Position numbers and translations under genes: made by a program. DNA of 64,000 nucleotides, from positions 14,280 to 78,279 of the forward strand of contig FJOG01000058.1 in the NCBI GenBank assembly GCA_900073065.1, in the 5' to 3' direction. Positions 1-11,168 of the stretch are shown piece by piece. Under the pieces are notes generated by a model that saw nothing but the letters and a program-made list of their open reading frames with translations, was not told the origin of the DNA and searched no databases. Every line of letters begins with the position of its first letter. Within the stretch, counting starts at the first letter, position 1. The DNA is from Phialocephala subalpina. Lineage: Eukaryota > Ascomycota > Leotiomycetes > Helotiales > Mollisiaceae.

Positions 1-1110
1 ATTTATATTAGTAATACGCGTTATTTCTAGCGTTAATTTAGGCTTATAAATACTAAATTATATTAAGGATTTAATTCAAAAGGTTTTATTATTCTTATTA
101 TCGCGTAAGAAAACGCTAATTTATTTAATCGGCGGAAAATTTTTAAAGTCTTTTTTAAATACGATTAAAATTAATTAAAAACTTAAAAAATTTACTTAGA
201 GATTTAATTAGAGTATTTTTATTTCCAACGCTAAAAATAATACTTAGAATAACGTTAAATTATCGTTCGTAATTTAAAGTTTAATTAAAGCCTTTAATAA
301 TTTATTAAAAATTATTAATAATAATTTTTATATTATTATTTAATATTTTAAAAATAAGAAATTTACTATTTCCTTTAAAGTTCTAAGAGAATTATTAAGT
401 CTAAGAACGAAAAACATTATTATTTATTAAAAGAAAATTTATAAAAGTTTTTTTTCCATTATTAATAAAATTATTATTATTAGTAATTATAATTATATAT
501 ATATTATTATTGAATTTTTAATCCTTAAAGTAAAAAGATTAAAATATAAAGTATAAAATAAAAAAAAGCAATAATAAATCAAATTAATATTAAATTAATT
601 TTTGCTTTTCGACCAAAGATTTAAAAAGTTTTTATATATAAAATAATAACCTAAGAATAATAATCGTATAATTCTCGTAAAACTTTTTATATTACGCGTA
701 AATTTACGCGAATTTTACGTAGGTTATAAAGGCTGCGTAGCCTTAGGTAATAATTATAAGCCAATTAGAAATTATATTAATAAAATATTTAATTTAATAT
801 ATAATATTTTATATAAATATTTTAAATTTTAATAAAAATATTCTTTTATATAATCGAATAAATTCCAATCGAAAAAAGATTAATATAAAAAAAATTACAT
901 TTAAGTTTAATATAATAAGAATAATTCATTTTAAATTTAATATATTTATTTATAAGAATATTAAAATTATTATATATATATATATATAAATCAATTAATT
1001 ATATAACTTTTATTAATTTAATTTATTTAAAAAGTAGATATATAAATAGCGCTTAATTAGTTTTATTATATATTTCGGAATTATATAATTCGCTTAATAT
1101 TTGCACTTAT
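1..1110. repeat. AT-rich decayed repeat, left edge outside window
   Basis: Very AT-rich sequence (mostly TTA, TAA and ATT runs) with no usable reading frame. Composition changes sharply to normal genic DNA near 1,110. This is the usual look of a RIP-degraded transposon in a filamentous ascomycete. I could not assign it to a superfamily and no terminal repeat is visible at the right edge. Confidence 0.7.
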
Positions 1111-1900
1111 AATCGCGATTTTGGTGCGGCAATGACTACGGTAGAATACCGAATTGGGAAGCGGTCAGCACCCCTACAATCCGCTCACACCTCAAGTGCA
1201 AGAGTGTAATTCGTGAAAGAATTATACTCTTGGTAATAAGATTGGCGGATGGCGGATGTTCCACCAAGAGATGGAGATTGAGTTGGATGTCGGATAGGAG
1301 AAAGGATGAACTGAACTATTGCAGGAGCCCGCCAGAAGAGCGATCTACCCATAAGAAATTAAAATTGCCTTGCAACGGTCGTCATCCCAGTTTGGTGGGG
1401 TCGCCAGTACGAGGATCCAGGACGGCGGTTCAATTCTGACAGCATGTAGTGAGAAATACCTACACAGAATCCATTGCCACGTGGTAAAGGAAGGAACTTC
1501 CGGAACTTACTTCCCATGATCGAAGCTTCGAAACTTCCAATTGGAAAGAGGTCCGGAAACGACATTTCAGAGGCAATCACGTGGCAGCCTACCAGCTCGG
1601 AAGCTTGCCCTTCAGCATCCCTGCTCGCGCCTGCATCCTGCATCCTGCATCGTGCATCGTATTCTTCCGGAACTCACCAACGATCATGGAGATAACGAAA
1701 ATGGGGGTTGAGTCGGGCCAAACATTCAACAAACCAAAACCACCGAATCCGGGGAGCTGGGAGAGGGCGACATTTGCGATGCTTCCGAGGATTCCCCTCT
1801 CGATTGATTCCCATCAAGGTGTTATGCTAATCCCATATTCTTAAGCAAAAGCACCAGCAACGAGACGAAGATACTGTTCACCATCTAGCATCTGCCATCA
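1111..1900. other. Intergenic, upstream of the hydroxyacid dehydrogenase
   Basis: No gene recognised. It holds an imperfect hairpin at about 1200-1231 (arms AAGAGTGTAATTC and AGAATTATACTCTT around a short loop) and a small run of GCATCCT/GCATCGT repeats near 1630-1660. The promoter of the next gene must lie here. Confidence 0.5.
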
Positions 1901-3060
1901 ATGGTCTTCAATCTGCTGCACTGGCTCCGACCCCGACCTACCATGACACCCTCGATTCAAGAGAAGCCCAAGGTTCTGGCCTTGACGCAACCCAAGGCTG
2001 CTGGCGCTGAGTATCTCGAGAACTTCAAGTCAAGGTTCCATCTCGATGTAAGTCTCGTGGCAGATGGTTGTAATACCTGCTAATGTTTGAAAGGTCCTCT
2101 CAGTCAAGAGCCGGAAAGAAGCTCTGCCAGCCATAGCAGAAGCCGTCGCCACGACAGGACCATACAGCGCCTTCATCATTCTGATGGGAACAGCACCATT
2201 CGAACCTTTCGATGGAGAGCTTTTCGCGCCCCTTGTACCTGATTGCAAGATCATTGTTTCGGCTTCTGCAGGCTACAACGAGTTTCCCGTGGATTGGATG
2301 ACGGAGAAGGGGATATGGTTTTGCAACACACGAAATGCGGTCTCAGAACCTACAGCGGATATGGCCCTGTTTCTCACCCTTGCCGTCTGCAGAGATACCA
2401 CACGAGCAGAGAAGTCAGTACGGAATGGGTTGTGGAGGAATGATCATGTTCCGTGTACAGATCCGAGCGATTTGACTGTTGGCATTATCGGATTAGGAGC
2501 GATTGGGAAGGTACGAATATACGTGCTGTTCTTGCAAACTGGTCGCTGACATTCCCAAGCATTATGCTAGAAAAGTTGCTGCATTCAACATGAAAGTCCA
2601 ATACCACAATCGAAGCCGCGCCTCCCCCGAAATCGAAGCGGAATACAACGCGACGTGGTGTCCAACGCTGGAAAGTCTTTTGAGCACCTCTGATGTGGTC
2701 TCCGTCAGCGTTCCACAGAATGCTGAAACCGAAGGCATGATTTCGCACAAGGAGTTCTCACAAATGAAGGATGGTGTGTTCTTAATTAATACTGCTCGGG
2801 GACCAATCGTGGACGAGGACGCCCTCATCACTGCTCTGGAGAGCGGCAAAGTCAAGAGAGCAGGCTTGGATGTCTTCACAGGAGAACCTAAGGTCAACCC
2901 GTGGTTCTTGCAGAGTGATAAAGTCACGATCCAGCCGCATCTTGGTGGGTTGACAAACAAGGCAGCGAGAGATGCGGAACGCGAATGCTTCGCTAATATC
3001 GAAGCTCTGTTCAGTACCGGGAGACCAGTCGCTCCAGTCAATGAGATCAAATCTGTATAA
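1901..3060 (+). CDS. D-isomer-specific 2-hydroxyacid dehydrogenase (glyoxylate/hydroxypyruvate reductase type)
   Basis: NAD(P)-dependent oxidoreductase expected to interconvert 2-keto acids and D-2-hydroxy acids. Three exons, 1901-2047, 2094-2510 and 2560-3060, join in frame to give 353 residues, a normal length. Introns have GTAAGT and GTACGA donors, CTAAT and GCTGAC branch-like sites and AAG acceptors. The dinucleotide fold shows IIGLGAIGKHYARK, where the GxGxxG motif spans the second intron. Catalytic-region motifs follow: NTARGPIVDEDAL with the substrate-binding Arg, DVFTGEP with the acid residue, and QPHLGGLT with the catalytic His. The start is the first ATG in frame; a second one 14 codons later would also work. 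No lesions seen. It lies just upstream of a dead regulator, in the same orientation. The exact substrate cannot be read from sequence. Confidence 0.9.
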
Positions 3061-3340
3061 ATACATATCACCACGCATAGCTGCAACCATCATACCCATT
3101 TTCTTTCTGATGTCTTGCACTTGGACCCTAATGGGATTTACCCCACCTTTGAGCTTATCGCCCCTCTTTTGAGATAAAACGGTGGAAAGTGGTTTGATCC
3201 TCCTTCGATATTCTCTCCCCAAGCACTTGCATACTTAGTCCTCATGCTGTTGCTCTTTTAATCCATAAGGCATCTCTATTCCCAATCTTGCATACGGCTT
3301 GACTACAATACCAAACCAGGAACTCCATGTTGCTATGTCA

Positions 3341-5656
3341 CAAAATCCAAGGGTGTCAAAACCCGGGACAGGCAGAGGAGGGAAGAGGATAAGAGTTGGA
3401 GACAGAACGACGGTGGCATACGTACATTGCAAAGAGAAGAAGCAAAGGGTAATTCCCAAAGACGTGCAAGACTATGGGGAGCAGTCAGCTGACTTCGATT
3501 CTTGTGTGATGGTCAAACGCCATCATGCTCGAGCTGTTTGCGTCTTGGACGAGGTGCTCTCTCATTTCACTCCTATCGTCACGTTTTTCGTACTAAATAA
3601 TCCCAGCATGTCTCGTTGAAGACCCGACAACTAAGCGTCAAACCCTACGCAACTATCTCCAATTACTAGAAGAAAGAGTAGCCATGCTCGAGGGCATGCT
3701 CCAGCAAGTTCGACCCGAAGTATTAAACAACCACCTCAGCTGTCTCGAGACTCCGCATCCTTCCAACACCATTTCCCAAGAAGTCCAATTCTCATCGTTC
3801 TCTGCCAGCACAGAGGGCCTCGAAGAGGCAGACGAGCTCTCTTCTAAGGTCGGACTTCTAGCTCTCAATGCACCGGGGACGGAACCACACTATTGCGGCT
3901 CCTCGTCTGCTTTTTGCATTTTCTCGTGTCATCAGCTCCTCTCTGAGACGATTGGTAGCTCAGGGAGGAAGAGCACAAATGTCTGGTAACAACGATACAA
4001 CACAAACGCTGCCTTGTCAGATGCCAAGCCCTGCTATCGGGTCGAAGCTCTCAAAGGCTTATTTCGAACATGTGCACACGCAGTATCCATTCCTACACGA
4101 GGCGACTTTCCGGAATTGGGAGGAGAGGATAATGGGGAACCTGGATGATACAAGTGTCGATCCGGTTGTCCGTTTCTTTGTCAACATTGTGAGTGATTCC
4201 TCCGTGAGGAAACACGGGCCGCTAATTCCATGAAGGTCTATGCCGTTGGAGCGTTGGTCCTACCAAGGAACTACGGCTGTTCCCCTGAGGTGTGACCCCC
4301 TCAACGCTCTGGCTGACCACGCTAACTCGAAGCAGGGTTTCTATGCATCTGCACAGCTATATATGGACCATGTTATCCAATTAGACAGTATCGAGTCAAT
4401 ACAAGCGATTCTCTGCTGTGCAATGTACTCGCTTCGATCTCCAGTTGGTGTCTCTGTGTGATACGTCTCAATTTACATACTCACGGTGGACATGCTGATG
4501 AGGATGTAGGAGTTTGTCGGGTCTAGCATTAAGACAATGCATAGAATTGGGGTACCATCGCTCAGCCAGAAAATTCTCTTTGAGTCTTGACCCATTGCGG
4601 TTGGAAATGCGGAAGAGAGTGTTTTGGTGCTCGTATGGGATCGACCGAGCAGCATCAATGACATTGGGTCGCCCTTTTGGAATACCCGATCAGGAGATAG
4701 ACATCGAGGTCCCTTCAAACATCTCAGATTACGAGGAGGCATGCTGATGAGAGTCACAGTATCCAATGGACATCGATGAATCACTTGTCGCTGAGACCGG
4801 GGTTTGTAGAGAAGCACGCACCTGCCCAGCCGAACCTCCGACGACTATGTCAGCGGCCATTCATACATTCAGACTTCGTCGAATCTGGTCACAGATCCAC
4901 ATCTCCCTATACTCATCTTCGGACGTCAAAGGGCACCACGATTCTACCACCGCAGCGAAAATCGAGTCCCTCTTTAACGAATTAACAGACTGGCGAGATA
5001 CCACTCCTCCACAGAGACTCACCGACACCACTTTATCAGTCTTCGACTCGTACATCTGGTTCAATCTAGCGTACAACCACTCCATTCTCCTGCTCTACCG
5101 TGGCCAACTAACTCGCCATTACACGCTCTCCGATCCAAAGCCAGTAGACACATTTATTCAGTGTTCTCGCGCTGCGCAGGAAATCTGTCTCGAATACCGC
5201 CGTATTTATATCAAACAGCCCGTCAGTTATACGTGGGGAGCATTGAATATTTTGTTTCTCGCTGATCTGACATATCTCCACTGTCTCTGGACCTCCCCGG
5301 AGATTCATGACACAACGCGCCAGGACGAAATATCTAGCACCTGCACGGCGTGCACGATGGTTCTGGTGGTGCTTGCGGAACGATGGGAACAAGCTGCTCC
5401 ATATAGAGACATCTTCGAGGCTCTGGCTAGCAAGACGATGAGCATGATCGTGGACAAGCATCGTGAGTTGTGGATGATAGCCGAGGCGCCTGTCATTGTT
5501 CAGCAGGGTCCCAATCTGAGTTTGTCGAATGAAACGGCACAGTGGGTTACGGACATTGCGGATGTGGGGATGTCGGATGGGATTGAGAGTTTGTTGACGG
5601 GTTTGGTTTATGATTTTAGGACCGAGGATTTTGGGCAAGGACAGACCGATTTCTAA
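3341..5656 (+). pseudogene. Zn2Cys6 fungal transcription factor, decayed
   Basis: Relic of a nuclear regulator with an N-terminal zinc cluster and a fungal-specific transcription factor domain. Joining frames gives TVAYVHCKEKKQR, then CDGQTPSCSSCLRLGRAC, then VEDPTTKRQ and a leucine-rich linker (LEERVAMLEGML). Later come GYHRSARKFSLSLDPLRLEM, RKRVFWCSYGIDRAASMTLG and a full C-terminal part from 4766. Four lesions are visible. The first zinc-cluster Cys is Tyr (TAC). The first intron (GTAATT, from about 3455) should end before the TGT at about 3513 but has TG, not AG. One extra T in a T5 run at about 3911 shifts the frame between GSSSAF and AFSRVISSS. Two TGA codons sit in frame at about 4745-4750, between EEAC and ESQYPMD. 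Other introns (about 4190-4233, 4288-4335 and 4457-4509) look normal. Confidence 0.85.
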
Positions 5657-5781
5657 GGAGGGTGTCACTTTCACTCCGAAGTTTCGGAACGGACTCCTTC
5701 AAGAAATCCCCGGTATTCTGGCACAGAAATCTAGTCATTACAGTCCTCACAAACGTGAGCTTGAAGGCACTCCTCCGATCA

Positions 5782-7347
5782 TCAACTCCGCATCCTTAAC
5801 AAGCACCTGCCTTGCCAGTGTTCTCTCCCCTTCACTGCCTGCATAATCACATTGTACGCCTTCTCTCCATCTGGAAGGCTTCTCCATTGCCATCGTTTCT
5901 TGATCTCTTTGTCTGCACCTACTAACTCCTTTCCTTCGATGATGTCTACGATCCATTTTCCCAACACCGGGAGGTATGTGAATCCATGTCCGCTCCCTCC
6001 AGTGGCGACCATGAGATTCTTTCGGCTAGGTACGCGATCGACCACAAGATGATTGTCGAAGGAATCGTTATACCAGCAGAGACGCGATTTGACAATTGGG
6101 ATGTTGTGCTCATTGAGCTCTGGGAGGTTCTTTGCAACAAAAGTCTTGATGACGCGTAGTGCTGTGGATGGAATTGCTGTCAGGGTCGTGCCTGCCGTCC
6201 AGCGTGTGATTGGGGTGCTGCGCTCTTTCCCGTCTCCTTGAACAATGGGATTCGTGTATCTTTTTGGTCGTAAGGAGGTACCCTTTCTCGAACGGGAATC
6301 CATTGACTTACTTCGTGCCTCTATATCCAATCTTTACGATTCCATTCAGATCGCGAGGGAATCCGTACACACCTCCTTCAGCTCCATCCCGCATACCGAT
6401 CTGATAGCTTGGGAACTTCTCTGGCGCAAATCGATCCCACAATGGAGATGACCGAGGTATCCGGTACGAGACTACTGAGCCTGCCGTCGTCTCGCAAAGA
6501 TTGTCCAGTTCTGGGACAGTGGTAGGAGTCCATCCACCTCCCGCAACAATCGTGAGGGCAGCAAGATGTTCAACACCGTTCGCAGTTCTTACACCAGCCA
6601 CCGTATCCTGCTCTTCTGCGCCAGGCTAAAACTCCTGGAAAGTTCCTTCGACGCCAAAAATGAACTTCACACCCAACACCTTCGCCTTGTGCATCGCAAA
6701 TAAACAAGATTTATCAGCATACACCAACCCCCCAAGAGTATCCAACAACCCACCATGTGGCAATCCTCTGCTTTTTCGATTGAAGGGGTCAACACATTGC
6801 CCAAACCCCGCTTTCCCGGCTCGTGCGATGTCTTCTGCGTTGTTGACGATGAATTGCGAGTCGCTTTTGCCAATTGATTTGAGGTAATCGAGCGATTGTC
6901 GCTCGAAAGGAGGAAGCTCTTCTTCGCGATTGATCATAGAAAGAGTACTGCAGTTCACGTACATGGTATTTTTGGAAGTTAGACTAAGTGGAGGACTACT
7001 GCCAGAGTTTGAGAGCTCGGCGTTCCATTCTAGAAACACTTCTCGCGCGGAGAGGGCAAGGTTGGTGTAGATCGTATCTGCTCCGTATGCACATCGAAGG
7101 ACTTTGTTGATGTCTGATTCAAATGTAAGTAACCGATCTTTTGATTGTTGAAATGAGGGAGAATGCCTGCTGAGGCTCCATCACAGCCGTTGTCGTACGA
7201 ATACAAGGTCTTATCGTAATCTTGCTTGTCTATTACGGTAACATTCTTGTAGCCTCGTTGTCCGAGATGCAAAGCTGTACTTAGACCAAACACCCCAGCT
7301 CCAACAATGAGTATTGGAGCTGTCTTCGAAAGCGTTTTGTCTGCCAT
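5782..7347 (-). pseudogene. FAD-dependent amine/amino-acid oxidase (sarcosine or fructosyl-amino-acid oxidase type), internal stop
   Basis: Flavoprotein of the DAO/monomeric sarcosine oxidase type, which oxidises secondary amines or glycated amino acids and releases H2O2. Three exons, 7347-7167, 7113-6312 and 6259-5782, give 486 codons. The N-terminus has the FAD-binding Rossmann motif ILIVGAGVFGLSTALHLG. GCDGASADINKV follows across the first intron. The C-terminal part has RLCWYNDSFDNHLVVD, whose Cys is a candidate for covalent flavin attachment, and ATGGSGHGFTYLPVLG. The first intron begins with GC rather than GT (7166-7114). Codon 223 is TAG (6628-6626), between GTFQEF and PGAEEQDTV, with the same frame open on both sides; CAG to TAG would explain it. 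No other lesion was found, so this is a recent loss or a base error. It is convergent with the dead regulator and divergent from the transporter at 7968. Confidence 0.85.
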
Positions 7348-7967
7348 TCTAACTTCTTCGGAAAATTGAGTGCAATGGTTTGTCTTAACACGTTTCTAAC
7401 GAACGCTACAGCTCGAATTGGCTTGTACATCACTTTGGGAATATCCCAGAAATGCACGAATAATCCAGCGATTCTTGATAACCAGAGCCCGAATATAGTG
7501 TTCCACGCGTGCTCACCGATCGGCAAACTTCCGTCACTGCAAAGGTGGGATAGCTTCAATCCCCGCTTTGCCTTGCACCGCGCCGGGACCCGCAGTTCCT
7601 AGCACTGATGCCCGGAAGAATACGAAATGGTGCGAACATGGATAGCAGCTTGTGGCAAATTTAATGAGGCCTCGCTCATACCTTTTCTAGAGTGGAGTGT
7701 CGGATTCAAGCAGGCACAGCTTCCTGACCTTATCACGGTTACCTATATATCCCCACCCTTGGCACTCGACTCTGGGAATTCGTCTGATGATGTTCAGATA
7801 AGGCGCCCTATCAGTTGTGATTAGTATGCATTTTGGATGTATTCTGCTTATCTGTTGGCGAATGATAGGTCTCCATAAGTAGGATGCTGATCTGTTCACG
7901 TCAAGCCTTCCTCGCTTTCTGTTGTTCTTCAAGGACGTCTTTGCTCTCCACTAAGCGTTCAATCACC
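7348..7967. promoter_or_regulatory. Shared divergent upstream region of FAD oxidase and ACS transporter
   Basis: A 620-bp gap between two diverging start codons must hold both promoters. I see no clear TATA box or paired CGG triplets that I would defend. The arrangement suggests common control of the oxidase and transporter, which is inference. Confidence 0.4.
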
Positions 7968-9709
7968 ATGCCTCTCGATACGAAGGACGCCGTTGCGGCA
8001 TCGTCAGATGCAGAGAAGGGCTCTGGAGTCAACGTGCCCATTGTTGTGGAAGATGGGGAAACGTTTGTTGCTGATAGAGCAGTCGAGAGATCGCTTGTGA
8101 GAAAGTTGGACTTCAAATTACTTCCGCTCCTGACGTTGATGTATCTTTTCAACAGTGTTTGTCCCCATGTCTCTGAATTATGACCATCCGCTGACAGTAT
8201 CGCGCAGGTTGATCGCTCAAATTTAGGAAATGCCAAGACTGATGGACTCGAAGTAACTTGCCATTGTCCCCAGCCTGTCTGGACATCTCTAATCAGTTTT
8301 CGAATCTAGAAAGACCTGCACATGAAAGGCAATGAATATGCCAACACACTGGTCATTTTCTATGTTACTTTCAGCCTTTTGGATCTTCCTTCCAACCTAC
8401 TCCTGAAGAAATTCACGGCTAAGTACTGGTTGCCGTTTCTAATGATTGGCTGGTAATCTAGACCTCCGTCGTCCGGATGAGCATCTGCTGATATTCCTAT
8501 AGGGGTTCAATGACACTGCTACAATGCGCGGCATTCGATTGGGCAGGCTTGGTAACCTTGAGGGTGATCATGGGTGCTTTTGAAGCAGGCTTCTTTGCCG
8601 GTGCGTAACTCACTCTATCCTCTAGTTTTTCTTCTCACATTATCCAGGAACCATCTTCTACCTCACCACATTCTACAAGCGGGACGAGATTGCTTTCCGT
8701 CTCGCGATCTTCTACGGCGCTGCAACAATTGCCGGGGCTTTCTCCGGTCTGGTAGCATTCGCTGTCTTTCAAATCCACTCCAACATTCCAGGCTGGAAGT
8801 TTCTTATGATCATCGAAGGCGGTATTACCGTATTACTTGCTGGCTTTGCTTCATGGTGGCTACCTGTGAGCGCCGTTACATGCCATTGGTTTACAGAAGA
8901 GGAAAAAGCTGTTGCAAAAGCTCGTATGATGCAGGATAGCAGCAAGGAGACTGATGAGAAGCTTAATGTTAAGGTTGCTGTTAAGAAGATTCTGGATTGG
9001 AGGATTCTCGCCTACTCCATAGTTGCTTTCTCTTATGGCACTGGTTCTTCCATTGTTGGCAATTTCTTGCCTCAATTGGTGGCTCGGTTGGGATATTCGA
9101 GTGTCAAGACAAACCTCTACACCGTTGCACGTAAGTCATTCCACCCATGATAGATATCTCGCTCTAACACCACCAGCTTATTGTTGCGGTTGCGTGATCC
9201 TACTGCTCACATGCCGCTCATCCGATCATTTCCGAGAACGATCTTTCCACATGGCTTTCGCAATCACTTTGACGCTAACCGGCCTCATCATCCTCGCAAC
9301 AGTCGACACAGAGAAGAATACAGCTGTCGCATATTTCGCCTGCTTCATGCTAACCTCCGGAGCCTTCACGCCCAGTTGCATTTTTCACAGCTGGCATAAT
9401 AACAATGAAGCCACGGAGAATGGAAGGGCCGCCATCACCGGATTCCTGGTCGGTGCTGCAAACTCTGGAGGCATTTTCAGTTCATTGTCTTTCAATGCTA
9501 AGACGGCGCCAAATTACATTCCTGCTATGTACATGGGTGTGGCTTTTCAATGCTTTGGCATCTGCGCTGTCTTAAGTCTGGGGTTTTGGTTTAGGTGGGA
9601 CAACAGAAGAAGAGACAAAGCTCAGGGGGTTGTGCTTAAGCCGAAGGATGTTTCGACTTCATCATTAACAGGTGGATATGGTGATCCGAATTGGAGGTGG
9701 ACGAGTTAG
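7968..9709 (+). CDS. MFS transporter, anion:cation symporter (ACS/Tna1-Dal5) family
   Basis: Plasma-membrane 12-helix permease of the family that imports organic anions and vitamins such as nicotinate or allantoate. Six exons, 7968-8156, 8208-8252, 8310-8452, 8503-8600, 8648-9130 and 9177-9709, join without stops to 496 residues, the usual family length. Family landmarks are LLPLLTLMYLFNSVDRSNLG at the first helix, AKTDGLEKDLHM, RVIMGAFEAGFFAG, FYLTTFYKRDEIAFR, and a long central loop beginning WFTEEEK. Later helices include GFLVGAANSGGIFSS. The N-terminal 45 residues are hydrophilic and cytosolic. The start chosen is the ATG giving MPLDTKD; an upstream in-frame ATG at 7884 would add 28 unlikely residues. 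It is divergent from the FAD oxidase, so an amine or amino-acid derivative is a possible cargo, but that is inference. Confidence 0.92.
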
Positions 9710-9933
9710 GTGATGAGATTTGATACAGGAAAGGAGTGCTTGCTAGCACATCAAAACGGTGCTGTAATCTCAAACGATCAGAGTTTGCTTCGATTCAATG
9801 CCGATTCGTTGATGCTCAAACTCAAACAACTTTGGTACTGGTGCAACGGTGCACCCAAGGTATCTTCAACAGCTTCCCACTACCGTCAACGATGAGTTCG
9901 CACCACCGAAGTCGACGCCAAGATCAAATCAGA

Positions 9934-10735
9934 TCAAGCATGCCCTTGAGCAAGCATCGCACCACCCCAACCTTCCTTCTGCATATCATTCGTCCTTACA
10001 CCATCACCTCCTCCCATAATCTCGGCTCGCTTCTTGATTCTCGCCTGACGTTCTCTCTCTTCCTTGTCCGTCCGAGGGATATCGTCACGTTTGTCTTCTT
10101 CGTATTTTTCACGAAGCTCGCGAGCGAGCTTCTGGGAATCGGTTCCGGATGGTCCGTCGAAGATGAAGGATAGAATCTTCTCGCCGATTGAGCGTTTGTT
10201 TTTCTTGTTGGAAGTGGAGGATTTGGGGNNNNNNNNNNNNNNNNNNNNNNNNNNNNNNNNNNNNNNNNNNNNNNNNNNNNNNNNNNNNNNNNNNNNNNNN
10301 NNNNNNNNNNNNNNNNNNNNNNNNNNNNNNNNNNNNNNNNNNNNNNNNNNNNNNNNNNNNNNNNNNNNNNNNNNNNNNNNNNNNNNNNNNNNNNNNNNNN
10401 NNNNNNNNNNNNNNNNNNNNNNNNNNNNNNNNNNNNNNNNNNNNNNNNNNNNNNNNNNNNNNNNNNNNNNNNNNNNNNNNNNNNNNNNNNNNNNNNNNNN
10501 NNNNNNNNNNNNNNNNNNNNNNNNNNNNNNNNNNNNNNNNNNNNNNNNNNNNNNNNNNNNNNNNNNNNNNNNNNNNNNNNNNNNNNNNNNNNNNNNNNNN
10601 NNNNNNNNNNNNNNNNNNNNNNNNNNNNNNNNNNNNNNNNNNNNNNNNNNNNNNNNNNNNNNNNNNNNNNNNNNNNNNNNNNNNNNNNNNNNNNNNNNNN
10701 TCTTGTAGATGCTTATAGGATTGTGAGGAAGACAT
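9934..10735 (-). CDS. Conserved fungal hypothetical protein, interrupted by assembly gap
   Basis: Both ends of one gene are visible on either side of a run of N. The start at 10735 reads MSSSQSYKHLQ. The last 98 codons, ending at 9934, read in one open frame and include RSIGEKILSFIFDGPSG, a strongly charged helical stretch (REKYEEDKRDDIPRTDKEER) and the C-terminus EGWGGAMLAQGHA. Nothing suggests a membrane segment or signal peptide in the visible parts. The middle is unknown, and so are the introns and true length. The assignment of both ends to one gene rests on matching strand and position. I do not recognise a function. Confidence 0.6.
10229..10700. other. Assembly gap (472 N)
   Basis: An uninterrupted run of N. 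Any reading frame drawn through it is an artefact. Confidence 0.99.
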
Positions 10736-11168
10736 GCTGATGACTTGACGTGTGAATGTCTGAGCTTAGCAGGAATTTCAAGACTCCAATTTAAGCAAGG
10801 TGTGCCAAGAGGTCAGATTTCTCCCTTCTAATGAAGCACAGAAGTTTACCGGTGTTGTGGTTGTTACCCACACCAATTGACATAGCCCCGACACAGCCTC
10901 AATTTGAGCCCGGCGGTGAACACACGTTGACAAGAGGGGTAACTGTGCCGTAGCCAGTACTACGTTGGAAAGCCTTGTGACCAAGATCGGACTACATGTG
11001 AAAAAATAAAATTGATCGATTAATGTTTTTGGTAAAAGGCTTGATTTCATGAGGCTTTTTCTTTTCTTTTTGCCAAGTTCGCCCCGTTCGCCCCGAGAAA
11101 CCATCAGCTGAGCCCTGTAGCGAGCCCCTGAGATTTAGGAGAGATTTAGCGAGTGCGCCACCACTCCA
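10736..11168. other. Intergenic
   Basis: No gene or repeat recognised. Upstream of the hypothetical gene and downstream of the FAD oxidase. Confidence 0.5.

Noticed and set aside
5108..5674. 188-codon minus-strand frame
   Set aside because: Antisense of the C-terminal part of the decayed regulator, which has the expected domain sequence on the plus strand.
10064..10735. Long open frames on both strands through 10229-10700
   Set aside because: They run through a block of N and are artefacts, apart from the two ends of the minus-strand gene described.
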